Source of the DNA: Acanthaster planci
Lineage: Eukaryota; Echinodermata; Asteroidea; Valvatida; Acanthasteridae
Assembly: GCF_001949145.1 (NCBI RefSeq)
Contig: NW_019091382.1
Span: 344,012-408,011, forward strand
DNA: 64,000 nt
Reading direction: 5' to 3'
Numbering within the stretch: the first letter of the stretch is position 1; each line of letters begins with the position of its first letter. The translations under genes and the position numbers were made by a program. Of this stretch, positions 10,866 through 23,835 are shown piece after piece. A model generated the notes under the pieces. That model did no database searches, was not told the DNA's origin, and was given only the letters and a program-made list of their open reading frames with translations.

Positions 10866-13800
10866 GTGCTGTGCGTGCTGAATGTGTAACCCTGTCTCTG
10901 TGGGCTCGGTGAAAGAAATTTCACCTCCCGAAGCGGTACTGTTTACTATACTTAACAACGCTCTTGCGACTCTTAACGTCGAGACTGGAGCCGTCCAACT
11001 GTTCACCATTCCGTAGCCGAGAGGGAATTTTTTCGGCAGATTTAAAAGCTTTATTCGTGTACTCTTACATGGGGGGTTTACACAGCAGTCTGTGCTCAAG
11101 AGGGTAAGTCTGTGATACTTCAAGTCTGCATTTTGTTTAAGGCAATAAACGGTGGAATGCCCATCGCAGTCCTAAAATGGCTCTCTCCACTTAAACTCTC
11201 CTCAGTGTTTAGTCATGCAAACGAGTTCATATTCATTAATTTCTTTTATTCACATCAATTCTTTTTCCCAGACAAAACGCTAGCAACGTCAAAAGGTGCC
11301 GTCAATGTTACCTCAGTCGGTCTTCTCGGCGAATGCGATAAACGAAGGCATTTTGTCAGTCACTCACGTACTTGACCCCCCCTCCAACAAAATTCAGTAG
11401 CCTGGTTTCACAATCTTCTTCAAAAGGTATTAGATCCGATGACAATAGAGCAAGTTGCTACAACCTAAAAACCTCTTTTCTGGATCTATTATGCGTTCTC
11501 ATATCACTTGCATCACTCTCCAGGCGTTAAACTCGTGGGGGCCGGCCAAAGTGGATTTGTTTTTGTCATATTTACGAGCTAACATATGAATTTTAGAACT
11601 ATCACTGAAACCTGAGATCGGTGTCGAGATGGAAAAACACTTCCAATGAACCTTTACAGCAGCACGGAAATACAAGGAAGAAATGTAAATGCGATTGATT
11701 TTTTTCATTCATGTTTTCCAAAAGCATCCGTCTCGTGACATTCCCAGTCGCCCTACTTGTGAAGAGCACTGTCAATCTTAGCGACTTTCCACCACAAACT
11801 CGTGTTCGTCACTTTTCCTTCCAAAACAGCGTCCGTCGGGCGACGAAGGTTCTGAGAACTTAAGGCCTAGCACTTACTGGTACTCAGTAAAGCCGCAAGT
11901 TCAACGACACCCTGGCACTTTAATGGAGAGGTTTACGAAAAGTACATTTTCGTAGTGCTTTCTCCCTCGAAGGGCCGCATGCTCAAGAACGCATCCTAGT
12001 AACTGCTCTCAATCTTGAGAATTAGGGCACAAAGAGAGAGACCGCGCAATATGAATTTGTTTGTCACTTCGCCCGTGGCCGAATTACCCATTACCATTTT
12101 CTTCAAAAATCTCAAGAGTTGTGATTTTCGCGCCCAAGCGCACCATCCTTTGAGATTCCAGTGCATTTGCAACAGTGCTTCAGAGACTTGCAAAAGTGAA
12201 TGATTCCCTGGCCTGTTGATGACTTGGAAGTTTGTCGCGAGGAATTCCAACTGTCAGCCTGAGAAACTTTCTCTTTTGATTCGTTTAAATCCATACCACA
12301 AATAGGTCTGGTCGTTCGAGTCTCACTGGATATTAAACTTAGTTGCGCCACAGAGGAGGGTAGATTGGTTCCCTGACTCGATTCACAGCAAAACTGTAAT
12401 ACGTTGTTCCAGCCTCAAACCCATTTTATCTAAGGTGCGTATCAAGAACTATGGGCGCCATGCCCCCTCGCCCAGATATCTGTTTAAAAAATGACAGAAA
12501 GGACACTCCATAATCCAATTTCGTTCCTTTTGAAAAGTGGGTTAAAAGCCCCCCCCCCCGTGTAGCCTCACCCCTCATAAAGGCCTTGAAAGGTAATATG
12601 AAAAACTAGTCCAAACTTTTGGCTCCCCAAAAACTTGGACCCCTTAAAATTAGGTCCTGGGTCCGCCCTTGCTGTGCACATCTGCGGAGAAACGTGTACT
12701 GCTAGAAAATAAATAGGAGAGCTGCTGTCGAGTCAAACAAAAAAAAATGAATTGAAATCAATGCGCAAGTGTCTGAGAAAAGCACATTTTGTTGTGGTTC
12801 GCATGTGCTGTACCATTACACAAGTGCATAAGGTTTCTGAGACTGAAATACCAAGATCAGGCCAAAATGGTTGTAGACCTCATTCTCGGGGAAGCCATAT
12901 TTGATGTTGTTCCTTGAATCTATCATTATTCATTAAAATCTGTTATGGTGTGGTGCCACACTGTTTTGGGTTACAAGCCTTACTTTCATTTCTTTAAAAT
13001 GTGGCTTAAAACGTTTAGATAGAACTTATCACAAATTTTAAGTTATTCTAAACGCAAACTGGCCTGAATTTGTATTTAATTTTACTCAAATGCTGTTGTT
13101 TTTACTCTCCGGCTCCCGAAATGGAAGGTTAGCCCCACTTTCAACTCAAGATGGCCTACACATGAATACTGTCGATATTGTTGGGATATTTTCCACAGTG
13201 ATTTTGGTCAGGTTTCCGCTCTAACAAAATTGCTACAGAATATGGCTCCTTTTACGATAGCTGCCCAAGTTGGCACCACCCGAGCATCATGCTCACTACT
13301 GATACTTCAATCCTTCAACGGATATTTACGAAATTCTACTAGTACCATGAAGTATAAATTTTCAAAAAAGTCAAATTTATTCCTCCGAAGTTCCTTTAAC
13401 AAGGTGTAGTTTTTCAAGATCGATTTGACGAGATCGACATTGAAAATATAAATCTCAGGAAAAGAAAAATTCTGAAAAACGCCGTTTCTATTTTTGAAAA
13501 AAAATGTACAAACCAACTTGAAAATATGTTTTATAAAACTAACTGAGAAAAATATATCTTGTGAAAACGATTCTCTTCTGATAATAAAAACAATGTTGTT
13601 GATACTAGATCTCGTAAAAACGTTAAAATATATCTCACAAAAATTAACTTGGAAAAAATCTCGTAAGAAAGAACTTGGGAGAAACATACTTCTCTTTTTT
13701 AAAATATCTCATGGCTGTAGTTGGCTTTTGGAGATGTTAGATTAGTTGTACAATGTATACACGACGAGCCGTCAATATGCAAATAAGCCGTGCTTCCAAC

Positions 13801-16800
13801 ACAAAGTTCATATATTCCTCTTTGCAGTGATCCTCCTTTTATTAAGCAATAGGACTTAGACACATCTTATATGTACATAAATGCAATATGCATTCAGAAT
13901 GCTGAAAAAATATGTAGTGTATGTTTCAGCGAGTCATTTATGTACAGTTGTGCGAAGCACGTATCATACAGTGACAGAGACATTATACAACACAAGACAC
14001 TATGACTTAAAGCCTAAATGAATCCTCGTAATGTTTATAACTCTTAAAATATCTACTCATTAATACAAAATCATTTTAAAGTAAGGCCAATGTAGCCTTC
14101 TTTGTTTTTAAACCAGCCAGATTTTACATAAAAATGTTGAACTAGTTCAACCAAAATGGTAATCCCACGGATTAACAGGCCACTGGAGGTCTCTGCTTGG
14201 GGGAGTAACTCGCAGTTTCTGGAAAGAGAAATTTACAGTGGGGTGATACTTTTGCGGACATTACACTGTGCATGTGAATGATCGTGACTCTATGTTCACG
14301 ATTGGTGTGAACGTGGGGGTACCAGCCTCTCACTCAACTCTGGCTTGTGCTTCATTTTCTTCGGATAATTACAATCCATGTTAAGAATGATTGATTGGAA
14401 ATGAAGGCATTATTTACTTCCAATTTGAAACATTTCGTAGGGAATGTATCTGGTTTTTAAGCTTTAGTTTATTTCGAATCTCTTTTCCTCACTACTTTAA
14501 ATAATTACAAAAGCACACAGATCCAAAGGCATTGTTTTCAAACTACACATTAAACACTGACAAAAATATGCCAGAAACAGTTATTCGTTAACCAGACATG
14601 CTTATCATTGGGTAACCATTTCAGGGATTTTATCAATAACCACTAATGCGCTTATACACTAATGTGTATCTTTCTCAGATATACTGCACTATCTTTCCTT
14701 TAAAAGGCACTCCTAACAACCCGAAACACAGATGGACTATGAATGTGCACCCAATCGTAGATAAAATTACTCAGCGGCGAATGTTGTCCTATACATCCAT
14801 CGCATTTGCTGTTCAGAAATTTCCCATGTGTTATGATTAGATTTTGGCCCAAGTGGCGCTCTTGTCTGTCCCGTCAGAACCCTTGTTGCCCAAATTGCCG
14901 AGCCAACTGAGGATTTGTTGGTAGACGTTGCTCACAGCATAGAGTCCACTTTTGGTATAACGACTGGTCTACACAGTGTAATCCTGCCCTAGTTATTTTT
15001 TCACAACACTGCCCCTTCAAGAGGAAAATTTATGTAAGTGGTCCAGGACTCGATCCAATTTGGATAATCAAATCCGTCTTGCATATTTTCCCAAGCGAAT
15101 GGATTAGTCCGAATCTGGGAAGACTTCTCCCTTGTGGCCTCTCAAAAGCAGAGAATATTTCTGAGTGCATTTTTTGCAGTGGATAGGACTTCTAAACCGC
15201 AATTTTTTACTGTTAAAACAAATAAAGTATAAAAAAGACTCTAGTTCCCCCCAAATGATGTTTCTAATGCAGTGAAGGTATGCGTCATGACAAAATATCT
15301 TGAAAAGCATTTGAAAAACTGGGGAAAACGAGGCATTTGAACAAACGCCTGTAAGCGAGCTAGACCTTCACGCGAGCGAACACACAAGTGTCATTGACCA
15401 TAAAACTTTTCCGCCTCAGTTTCCAGACCAATGTCTTCACAAATAATAATATAATTTTAAAATTTGTTTGCTTAAAGGTCAGGTTTGTTTAAGGCAGTCC
15501 CCGGGATTTAGACATGGTCTCCCTCTACTCTGAAGTCTCGAAGCAGAGGCGATAGGTTTCTGACGAATTTAAATCCATTGCAGTTGAATAAAGGTCTTTT
15601 CCCATGAGTAATTCTCTTGTTTAAATTAATCTCTCGAGTGCATAATACACCCATGCTGTGCTTATGACAGGCAAAAGCTAACTAAACATAAAGTAACAAA
15701 CCAAGCCAAATCGAAACGAAAGCAAAGTAGAATACCCGTGGTCAAAAATAGGCCATGTTCTCCTGATTGGTAATATTTGCATGAAGCTCTTATTTAGAGC
15801 AATGATGGCAAAACACCCTTCAACCAAAATGTGCATTTTGCGAATTAGGTAAACGGAAAGTCCGTAGAAGGGAGACAGCCCCAAAACAAGCTTAGCAGAT
15901 TCTGTTGAGCTTGCGGAATTAGGTCAAACCGATTCCTTCCAGTGCATGTAACACGATCTCATCTGTCTCTAGTGTCAAGTTGGGATGATGATCAGCTTAT
16001 CCAAGAGGTGGCAATGCCCCCCAGCTCGGCCAGAAACCTCACTCAATTGGATCCTAATGGGTGTTGGCCGACATGGGCACGCTGACGGGCAGAAAGATTA
16101 ATGCCGTGACTGATGTGTCATCACCAGGTGCCCCGATAAGCGACTAGAGTCAGAGGCTACTAACCGTGATTCCCCCAAACGAGGCCTTCGGGCTTTTACC
16201 ACACAAAATGTAGGTTCGGGACTGTCTATTTTTAATACATTGCTTGCCTTGGTGTCCCTGTGACTTGGTCTGTTTTTCCAGAACCATTTGCAAGTCTCCT
16301 ATGCCCCAACCATTAGAAAAAGATCCTCGCCCACGCTTGTCTTAACATAGACCTAATACACGTGATGTCTCTGTCTTTAAGTATCAACTTATGGAACCAC
16401 AATATCCAAAGCCACGGGATGGAAATGAAAACGTGAGTCGGAAACAGAGACGAAGGCGAAGTTTGAGAAAAGGTCTTGATTTAGTCGAATAATTTGACTT
16501 GAATTATTTCAAATTGCTATTTTGACTTTCATTTACTTACTGCTTGGCCATGAGATACACCTAGATTTGTTTCGAGTCATTCTATCTAATAGTCACATCT
16601 CTCATTTCACTTTTTTGTTTATCGAGATAACTTGGTTTCATTCAATGCCCAGCTCCTTATGGAGTCATTTTGGCTCGAATGAGATACTAGTTATTTTGTG
16701 ATATTGGATACGATATGGTGTTCGAGTAACACCGGTGGTGTAACTTTCTCTGACAGCTGGTTCTACACAGACGCCCCATACTGTTTGTTTATTTAACACC

Positions 16801-17499
16801 TTACATTTAGCAGTGTACAGTGTGCTGTCGACACAAACGAGCGACAGGATATTTAAAACACCGTTGACCTAGGCTATTGAAACTACATTTTAATAATCGT
16901 GTACATGTACATTGAATTCATGGTAAAAACTAATATAACATCATAAAGTAGCTTCACAATGTAAAATTGAATCCAGGTAATTAAGGCCAAATGACAGTAA
17001 ATGCGTTTGAGGTATAAAGCGTTTGCATTGACGTCATGCAATTTTCGAGAATCTCTTTTATCCGCCATCTTTGGGGTCAGGCCATGTTTACAGACACGAC
17101 TTATTACCGTGGCAAACGAAAGGCAAAGACTTGGGTTTGAGAAACAAAAACGCATACGCAAAACTCGATTGAGACTTGTCGCGGTACAAAGCATACCCTT
17201 CCCAAAACGCTATGGGAGAGGTGACGTAGAGTGCAAAGGACCTGTTGAATTCATCATTGATCTATTCAAGACCAGCCTTGTTTGGTAAACAAACTGTACC
17301 GCTCGGGCATTTTCAAATGTGGAAGGTGTGTTTGAAATGACTTATTACTCTCACTGTGTTCATGGGACTCTAGTGCGCCTTTAAGCCCAACGGTTTCAAC
17401 CTGATTTCTCGAAATTTGCAATCACTGACAAATTCAGCCAGTATTTTTAAGGCCTGTCACCCCAGCGTTTCCCTTCGTGCGTAATGTGATGAAGTTTTA
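10866..17499. other. no confident gene; AT-rich non-coding sequence
   Basis: No protein family or RNA gene was recognised. Around 13.3-13.75 kb the sequence is very A-rich on the plus strand and open on both strands (126 codons minus, 83 plus). Its low-complexity Lys- and Phe-rich translations look compositional rather than coding. A homopolymer run of C lies near 12550. Confidence 0.5.
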
Positions 17500-18910
17500 A
17501 TGTTCCACGCGTATTCCGGACCGCTTGCAGCAGCTGCACAAGCAGACAATGGCTGCGGTGTACCCTCGTGTAACACCATTTTTGTTTACTTATTTTCCCG
17601 CCCGCTCCACAGCTCTTTTCCACTCTGTCAACAGTCTGTCACGCACGACCTGCAGGCGATCCAGGGTGCTTCCTCCGTCACGGGGAGAATGCACGCCCGT
17701 TCCAGTCTCACACTGTCACAGTCACACTTTCCACATCAGACAGAGATTTTGTCCAAAATCGTACTACTAATGAGCTCATCGTTTCCATCTATGTCATTTG
17801 CAGCTTGAATTACGTGTAAAAGATATCCCAAGAAAAGCCCAACGAATGTAATATTCATATGGCATTTGAATTTATCGTAAATATCCCGTTGTCAAATAAG
17901 GCCCCTATCAAGTTTGGAAGATTAAATCTATGCTCCCTTTTCCCTGGTATCAGGTGAAGTGATATCCACTATGTTACACTTGACAATTCAGCAGAGTGAG
18001 TGATCCAGTTGCGTCAAGTGGGTTTTGAGCGAGGAAACTGCAACTTCAAACAATGCAGTGAATCGTAGATGGATAACTCTGTCTGGACACTTCGTGTGAG
18101 TTTACGTAATGTAAATCCTTCACCTTTTCTATCCTTCGCACTCTCTTTAAAGTTGTCTCCCGCTTCTCTCTTTCTCCAGTCCTTTTCTTGCACCCAGATT
18201 TACGCTTTTATGTCTTACGCATCAATCCATGGGAAATTCTCATGTCACACTGTCCACATTTTACACTCGAACAATCGTGTCTCTCCCAGCAACATCCCTA
18301 TTTTTTCACATTTTTTCCCGGTTTATCTCCTCCACTTCTGCCCTGACTGTACTCGTCACGGTTGACCTTGTTGATACTTGACCATGCTCAGAGTGGTATG
18401 CATTTAAAACCTGTACGCGACACGCACGATTCCTGTCGAATGGATGCTAACCTGCGCGCGTGAGCAATTTTGGAAATTCAAATCAGTAACGCGGCTGCGC
18501 GGTGAGACCGTTGAAAACACAACTGGTCATTTCACTCAGTATTCTTGCGTCATCTTTAGCAGAAAACAGCGCTGCTGGAATCATCTACGTTCGAATACCC
18601 TGACCCACACACGCAGCAACAGCTGTCAGAGTTCCCGCCAATAGTCTCCCTCCCTCGTATAAACTCCTCTCAACACCATGCCCACTCCATTAAACCACCC
18701 CCCCTCTCTCATCTATCACACCCATCCAACCCTCTCGTTTCAACTCGCGCATCGGCTCTCTCGAGTTTCCGTTCACCTCTTACTCCACATTACCCACTTC
18801 ACTTGGTTTCCGTCTCCTCTCTCTAGCTTTCTCTTCTCTATTCCTATTCGAGTATCTCCTTGCGCGTGCATCGCCTTCAGAAACGCACCCGGGATTTCAT
18901 CCAGCACGTG
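17500..18910. other. pyrimidine-rich stretch, no gene recognised
   Basis: The plus strand is strongly biased to C and T, most clearly at about 18120-18360 and 18640-18870 with long runs of CTC, TCC and CAC words. Several short frames exist, rich in Ser, Pro and Leu as such composition dictates. I recognise no domain and no exon. The stretch could be a UTR or promoter-proximal region of an unseen gene. Confidence 0.4.
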
Positions 18911-20990
18911 AATTCAGTTCCCAATCCAGTGCAGTTCCCTTTATGTTAGATGAGCATGACTGCATGCTTGTCTTTTTGTTCAATTTGGGGAGAAATGTGT
19001 CTAATTTACATTAGAGTATAAACATAATTTTGGGTGGGCTTCAGGAGTAGGCCCTATATAGTTGGAATGATTCTCAACTACAGGCCGCCTGGTTGCCCAC
19101 TGGAGATCGAAAAATGACCTTCAATTTAATTGATTGTGTGTCGCAAACAATTGGGAAATTTGTGATTATTTTTCCTGATTTGTCGTTTGAGTGAGTTTTT
19201 TGCTATTGTTGTTTATGGCGGTATATTTGCTGGCTTTCTCCCAAATAACAACAGCATCATTACCCTGTAATGCGCTCCATACGTGCCTCAAGAGGGCGCT
19301 CTGTGGCTAGGAACTTGAAGATCCTTAACCCGGATTATGTGTCACATCTCTCAGAACACTTTGCTGTCCAACATCTTCCACGCCGGGCTGTTTCCAAATC
19401 AGGGATTTCGTTGGTACGGGTGTGGTTTTTCACTTCATCCTGTACACGGTAGAGTTGCATACAGAAAATAAACGCCACAAGCAAGCCCGTTTACAAATGT
19501 GTTCAGCGCACGAAGGCCACGAAGTGAACATTTTAAACGAGACTGATCATGGAACGCAGATCAATGCACGTTTCAGTCATTATTGCGCGGTTGGAACCTG
19601 TCTATTTCATGATCCTGTTACAAAGTTCAAGCACTCGTAATGCAAATAAAAAATGCAAAACTTCCTAATGTTATAATGCGAAAAGCTCACATGAATGAGG
19701 CTGTGAATCTCAAACTCTCATTTTATACAAAAAAGAACGTTTAAGTGGAAAGCATTTTATGCAAACAACAGTGAGACAATGCGGAAAATATACACGCATA
19801 ATTTTGTAAGTGACCCTTATTTCTTCATAACAAATATCTGGTAAATGGAATATGGCTTTTATTATGTAGTCCAAATACCCTGGCAAGCTAGAAAGAAATC
19901 ATTCAGTGAGTTAATTTTTGGCTGATTTTCCATAGTGGAACAATCAAATTTCTCGTTGTCTGTTGCGATTGAAAATTAATATTTGTGTTTCGGCAAATTA
20001 AACTGTTTGCGAAGGATGTTTTCCTTTCAAATGGTGCACAAACTCATGTTAGCTGAAACTATTTAATTTTTATGTTCAAAAATGCAGGTGTTTTACAGTT
20101 TCGTTTTCCGTCTACAGTGACGGCGTTTCAATCGAGAGCTATCACATTGAAACCAACCCTAAATAATTACCGATTTCAGTTTGGAGGAAATTGCATCGAA
20201 TGTACAGAATTTGCCCAATCAGCCACCGTATGGTAGACAAACAGCTGTGCGTTCTTGACCTTCAGTTTTAGAACGCCACCAAGTGGTCTTTTTTCTCCTT
20301 AAGTGCGCTTAATTTCCCAACCTCGATCTATTTGTTTCTCGCATGTTGTAAAGCATAAAACAAATACTTCCTTAATACCCGCAGGCTTCTTTTTATATTA
20401 CCGAACCAGTGAATTCATTAAGCGATTCAACATGGAAATTAATTCCATTAGGATAGCTTTAATAGCCAAACGATCTTCTCGCCGCATCGACTTTCTCCCC
20501 AGCAACTCAGGGCATTTTTTTAATCGGCGCAGGTGCAACCGCCAATCCCGTTGAAAACACGAGACCGTTTGTGTTGGAAACCAAAAGCAAATTAAGTTAA
20601 TTCCTAACGTACACCGGACAAACGTCGCGCCCCTGTACGTGTCACTTCATAATTATTGACATGCTCTTAGCAGAATATGTCCTGCACAACAGGTTTCTCC
20701 TAGGGAATATTTTTATATGTACATCGGCTGACGATGATACGGCCACATACGATAATGTGCCGGGCTTGTTCGATTTTCAGTTTGGGAAAGACAAGCTGTG
20801 ATATACAGGTAAATAATAGAATTGAAAAATTCTTTCTCGGTTGTCAGTACAAAATCCTAAAATCTTGGAGTGAACTCTTCATCACAGTCGTTTCATTCAC
20901 CAGCTTATATGTGAACCATTATTTCTAGCTTTAAGATAATATATATACAAATTCGGTTACCATTGCTTCGTAAGCTTGTCTCATATCTCG
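18911..20990. other. non-coding sequence, nothing recognised
   Basis: Short frames only, no family resemblance and no clear repeat. One AGAGGGCGCT word near 19291 resembles part of a CTCF core and is discussed under findings. Confidence 0.45.
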
Positions 20991-20995
20991 AGGTT

Positions 20996-21080
20996 AAAAT
21001 CGCGAGGTGGATATTCGAAACCCATCCGGGTTTGGTGTATGATACATGGGCAGTTAACACACTGAGCTATCGTCTCAAGA
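20996..21080 (-). mobile_element. tRNA-like SINE head
   Basis: On the minus strand GATAGCTCAGTGTG (21071-21058) fits a tRNA A box, and GGGTTTCGAATATCC (21023-21009) fits a B box at tRNA-like spacing. The body resembles a tRNA with a diverged anticodon region, but no 3' acceptor-stem partner is visible. It is most likely the head of a tRNA-derived SINE. Confidence 0.5.
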
Positions 21081-21130
21081 ATAAATCCTTTTAGAAGTCC
21101 TTGTAGCAATGTTAAGCGTTTTCAGATGTC

Positions 21131-21190
21131 CTTTGCGTCGGGGAGATGTTCATTTTAATTACAGGTCTTGTTCTTACACTGACGTATAAT
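21131..21190 (-). mobile_element. SINE 3'-end fragment
   Basis: GCGTCGGGGAGATGTT followed by CATTTTAATTACAGG matches the arms at 2691-2724, with further agreement through CTTACACTGACG. It is a third locus of the same tail motif, reading on the minus strand. It has no recognisable head of its own family attached. Confidence 0.55.
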
Positions 21191-21763
21191 TAGTTGTATC
21201 AATGTTCACCATGTTCTAGTTATCTACAGTACTTTCATACAGAACTATTTACATATTCATATACGCAAAACAATATACGTAGTTAATTGTGAAACTGCAC
21301 TTTCCATTAAAACTAAGCCTCTTTGATTTACAATTATCAAGGTATCGATATATTGTACATCTAGATTTCCTGGTATTATTAACAACTGTAAACTCTAAGC
21401 GTTCCTGTGGGCCTTTCTTCCTAACCTACTAAGCACAATTTCAATGCAGCCTTGCGCCAGCGAAGGCAAGTGCTTCTTATACTCATCTGTGTAATCCAAC
21501 AATAAACGTTGTGAACGCTTGTTCCTATTCAGAAAAGGCCCACAAGTTGCGTTCACCCCAGTCCCGACCGACATGAATGTACAAGTTTGATCAAGATGCA
21601 GACGATGACTAACTTTCATCCAACGCACGATACAAAACGATGATTGGATTGGTCTGATCGACAATTCGGGACCATTCTACCATAGTTGGTAGCATCGCCG
21701 GTTACCAACGGCCGCTCATACCATAATGCGCGGCAGGGAGCCAGTGCTATGACCTGCCAAAGT

Positions 21764-22033
21764 GTTCGCTCGTCGCCCAGCGCTCGAACAGGGCACTGGG
21801 AAGGGCTAATGGCTTGCCCTGTGATTGGCCACATTGTCCACAACCTGCTACAGCGAGGTTATCTCTTCCTGTTTATGATCCCTCCTGGTTATGGTCCGTC
21901 TTATTGTAAAAATCTCGTGGGATCACAAAATATTAATGAGCTCTCGCGCACAAATAAAACCATTTGGTGGAATGCATCCTGCAAGGCCATCAGCCCTTCC
22001 CAGCGCCTTGTTCGGGCGCTGGGCGAGCGAATC
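21764..22033. mobile_element. foldback (MITE-like) element, copy 1
   Basis: Inverted arms of about 50 bases (21764-21815 and 21983-22033) share CGCCCAGCGC, GAACA.GGC.CTGGGAAGGG and CT.ATGGC with few mismatches. About 170 bases lie between them. The left arm continues into CTGTGATTGGCCAC, which is shared with the second family member near 42.6 kb. There is no transposase frame. Frames crossing the element arise from GC-rich arm sequence and are not credible genes. Confidence 0.7.
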
Positions 22034-22797
22034 GTTGGGGCAGCCTCAAACTAGAGACGCTTGTGCGTTGATGTTAATGCGCAGGCGCAAGGTACGTCAC
22101 GTATCAACTAGTGGTTCTTGATCGAACCCACACACTTCAGAATTTCACGAACGGCGGGTCCCAGAAAAGCCAGGAGGAGTGACCATAAAGTTTGAGGGTG
22201 TTACCCAGAGCCATTTTGGGGGCAGATTGAGAGGGTATTTATGGGACTGCGTGGGTGACATCAGGAAAAAGGTTCCAGCGCCTCACCACCACCTCATGCA
22301 TCTAATATTGATGAACTCCTGGTCTGCCGGCGTGGTTATAATGGCGTAGCTTCTGAAGAGTACTTCGAGGTTGTCGGTTATTCCCATTTTTTTCTCTTCT
22401 CTTAGCCGTGGCCTTACACTCATTGGCCTTGGAATCTCATTTTGACCAGGGTAAATCCTGGCTTCATTTTCAAGTTCGGTGTCACCTCGAGACTCATACT
22501 ATCGGAGCCAAATGGAAATAGTCCGAACTTAAACCTCGAATGAGCCGGTTCAGTGTTTCTGACGCAGAAAAGTGGACCTGCATTTAGCTGAAAAGACTGC
22601 AATTCAGGGGACTTAGTCCGTGCCAAGTGCAGTCTCAAGGCTAAGTCCAGAAATGAAGCCAAGGTTCCGGGAAAAATCTGTCGTGGAGAAAGGCAGGCTA
22701 CCTCTTTACTTGTTTGATGTTATCGCGTGCAAGCTGCGATGAAGACGAGGAACAGTCACCGGCCTCGCTAAACTTTGGTATGCACCGAGTTTGAGCT
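22034..22797. other. flank downstream of the receptor gene
   Basis: This lies 3' of the minus-strand receptor and probably contains its 3' untranslated region. No clear AATAAA signal was identified on the minus strand close to the stop codon. No other feature was recognised. Confidence 0.4.
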
Positions 22798-23835
22798 CTA
22801 GCTAGACTCATTGTGAGTGATGACAGAGTTATGCTGGATGTCAGTCAGGGCCGTGGAGTTCCGGTCGCAGACCATGGTCCGCTTCCCGCTCTTGTAGCCG
22901 CGTCCTCGTAGCGACACACACGGCAGGTTCTCCCGGAACTTCTCGCTGATCAGGGCGTAAATGAACGGGTTCACACAGCTGTTGATGTAGGTCAAGAGCA
23001 GGCTGATCTCGAACACAAATGGCCTACCGTCCCAGTAGTTAAGGTCCCGGTTGTAGACGAGTATCATGCGGCAGATGTAGAACGGTGCCCAGCACAGAAA
23101 GAAGACTACCACTACTCCGGTGACGATGCGAGTCACGCGCTTGATATCGGCGCCCGCGTCGTTCCTCATGGAGACCTCTCTCATCTGGACGATCAGTCTC
23201 CCGTAGCAGAAGCAACTGACGGTCAGCGGCACGCAGAGTCCCAGGACGAAGTTGTAGGTGATGAAGGCCTGGGTCCAAAACTGCCGGCCGGGCTGGCCGA
23301 AGGACGTGAAGTCGGTGATGCACAGATGGTATGAGCCGTTTTGGTGTTCTTGGTACATGTAGGTGCTCGCAAGGAGAGTCGGTAAGGCGGCCAGTATGGC
23401 GGCTATCCAGATGACGACGCTCACGGCCGCTGCCTGGCGTCTCTTGCGGTGAAGCCGCGCCCGGCTTGACCGGCTAACGGCCATGTATCTCTCGATGCTC
23501 AGGGCCGTCACGAAGAAGGCACTAGCGTACATGTTGAGGCCGTCAAAAGCCAGGGCGGCCCGGCACAAGAACTCCCCAAACGGCCAAATGTTCTTGATCT
23601 GGTAGGCAGCCTGTAGGGCCAGCCCAGCCAGGAACAGATCATCAGCAATTGCTAAATTCAGTATGTACATGTTACCGGCAGTTTTGAGGCCAAGCCGCCT
23701 GAGCAGTACCCAGATAACCCACGTGTTGGCTAGAAGCCCGATGATACATACAACATACGACAAAGAGCCGGTAAGAATATAAATCCATCCTAACGTATCC
23801 TGGGAAGGCTCCTCGGTAGTGATGTTAGCCGCCAT
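22798..23835 (-). CDS. class A GPCR, somatostatin/allatostatin-C receptor-like
   Basis: This is an intronless 345-residue seven-helix receptor of the plasma membrane, expected to bind a peptide and signal through G proteins. Visible hallmarks are the glycosylation site NIT at residue 4, helix 1 Asn37, LAIADD at 61-66 with the sodium-site Asp, Cys91 and Cys172 for the helix 3-loop 2 disulphide, Asp98 (position 3.32), ERY at 115-117 in place of DRY, Trp143, Pro203, CWAPFY at 248-253, NPFIY at 289-293 and a possible palmitoylation Cys306. Asp98 and the segments DGLN..AS and YINSCVNP point to the somatostatin/opioid/MCH group, with somatostatin or allatostatin-C receptors the best guess. I chose the ATG at 23835 because it has a good context (ACATCATGG). 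The frame stays open upstream but lacks an ATG there. No close paralogue is in the window. Confidence 0.93.
   Translation of the reverse strand: MAANITTEEPSQDTLGWIYILTGSLSYVVCIIGLLANTWVIWVLLRRLGLKTAGNMYILNLAIADDLFLAGLALQAAYQIKNIWPFGEFLCRAALAFDGLNMYASAFFVTALSIERYMAVSRSSRARLHRKRRQAAAVSVVIWIAAILAALPTLLASTYMYQEHQNGSYHLCITDFTSFGQPGRQFWTQAFITYNFVLGLCVPLTVSCFCYGRLIVQMREVSMRNDAGADIKRVTRIVTGVVVVFFLCWAPFYICRMILVYNRDLNYWDGRPFVFEISLLLTYINSCVNPFIYALISEKFRENLPCVSLRGRGYKSGKRTMVCDRNSTALTDIQHNSVITHNESS

Noticed and set aside
13307-13745. Overlapping 126- and 83-codon frames on opposite strands
   Set aside because: The A-rich low-complexity DNA explains the open frames. Translations are Lys/Phe/Ile-rich without domain structure.
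21686-22054. 122-codon plus-strand frame near 21.7-22.0 kb
   Set aside because: It spans both arms of the foldback element and has no domain.
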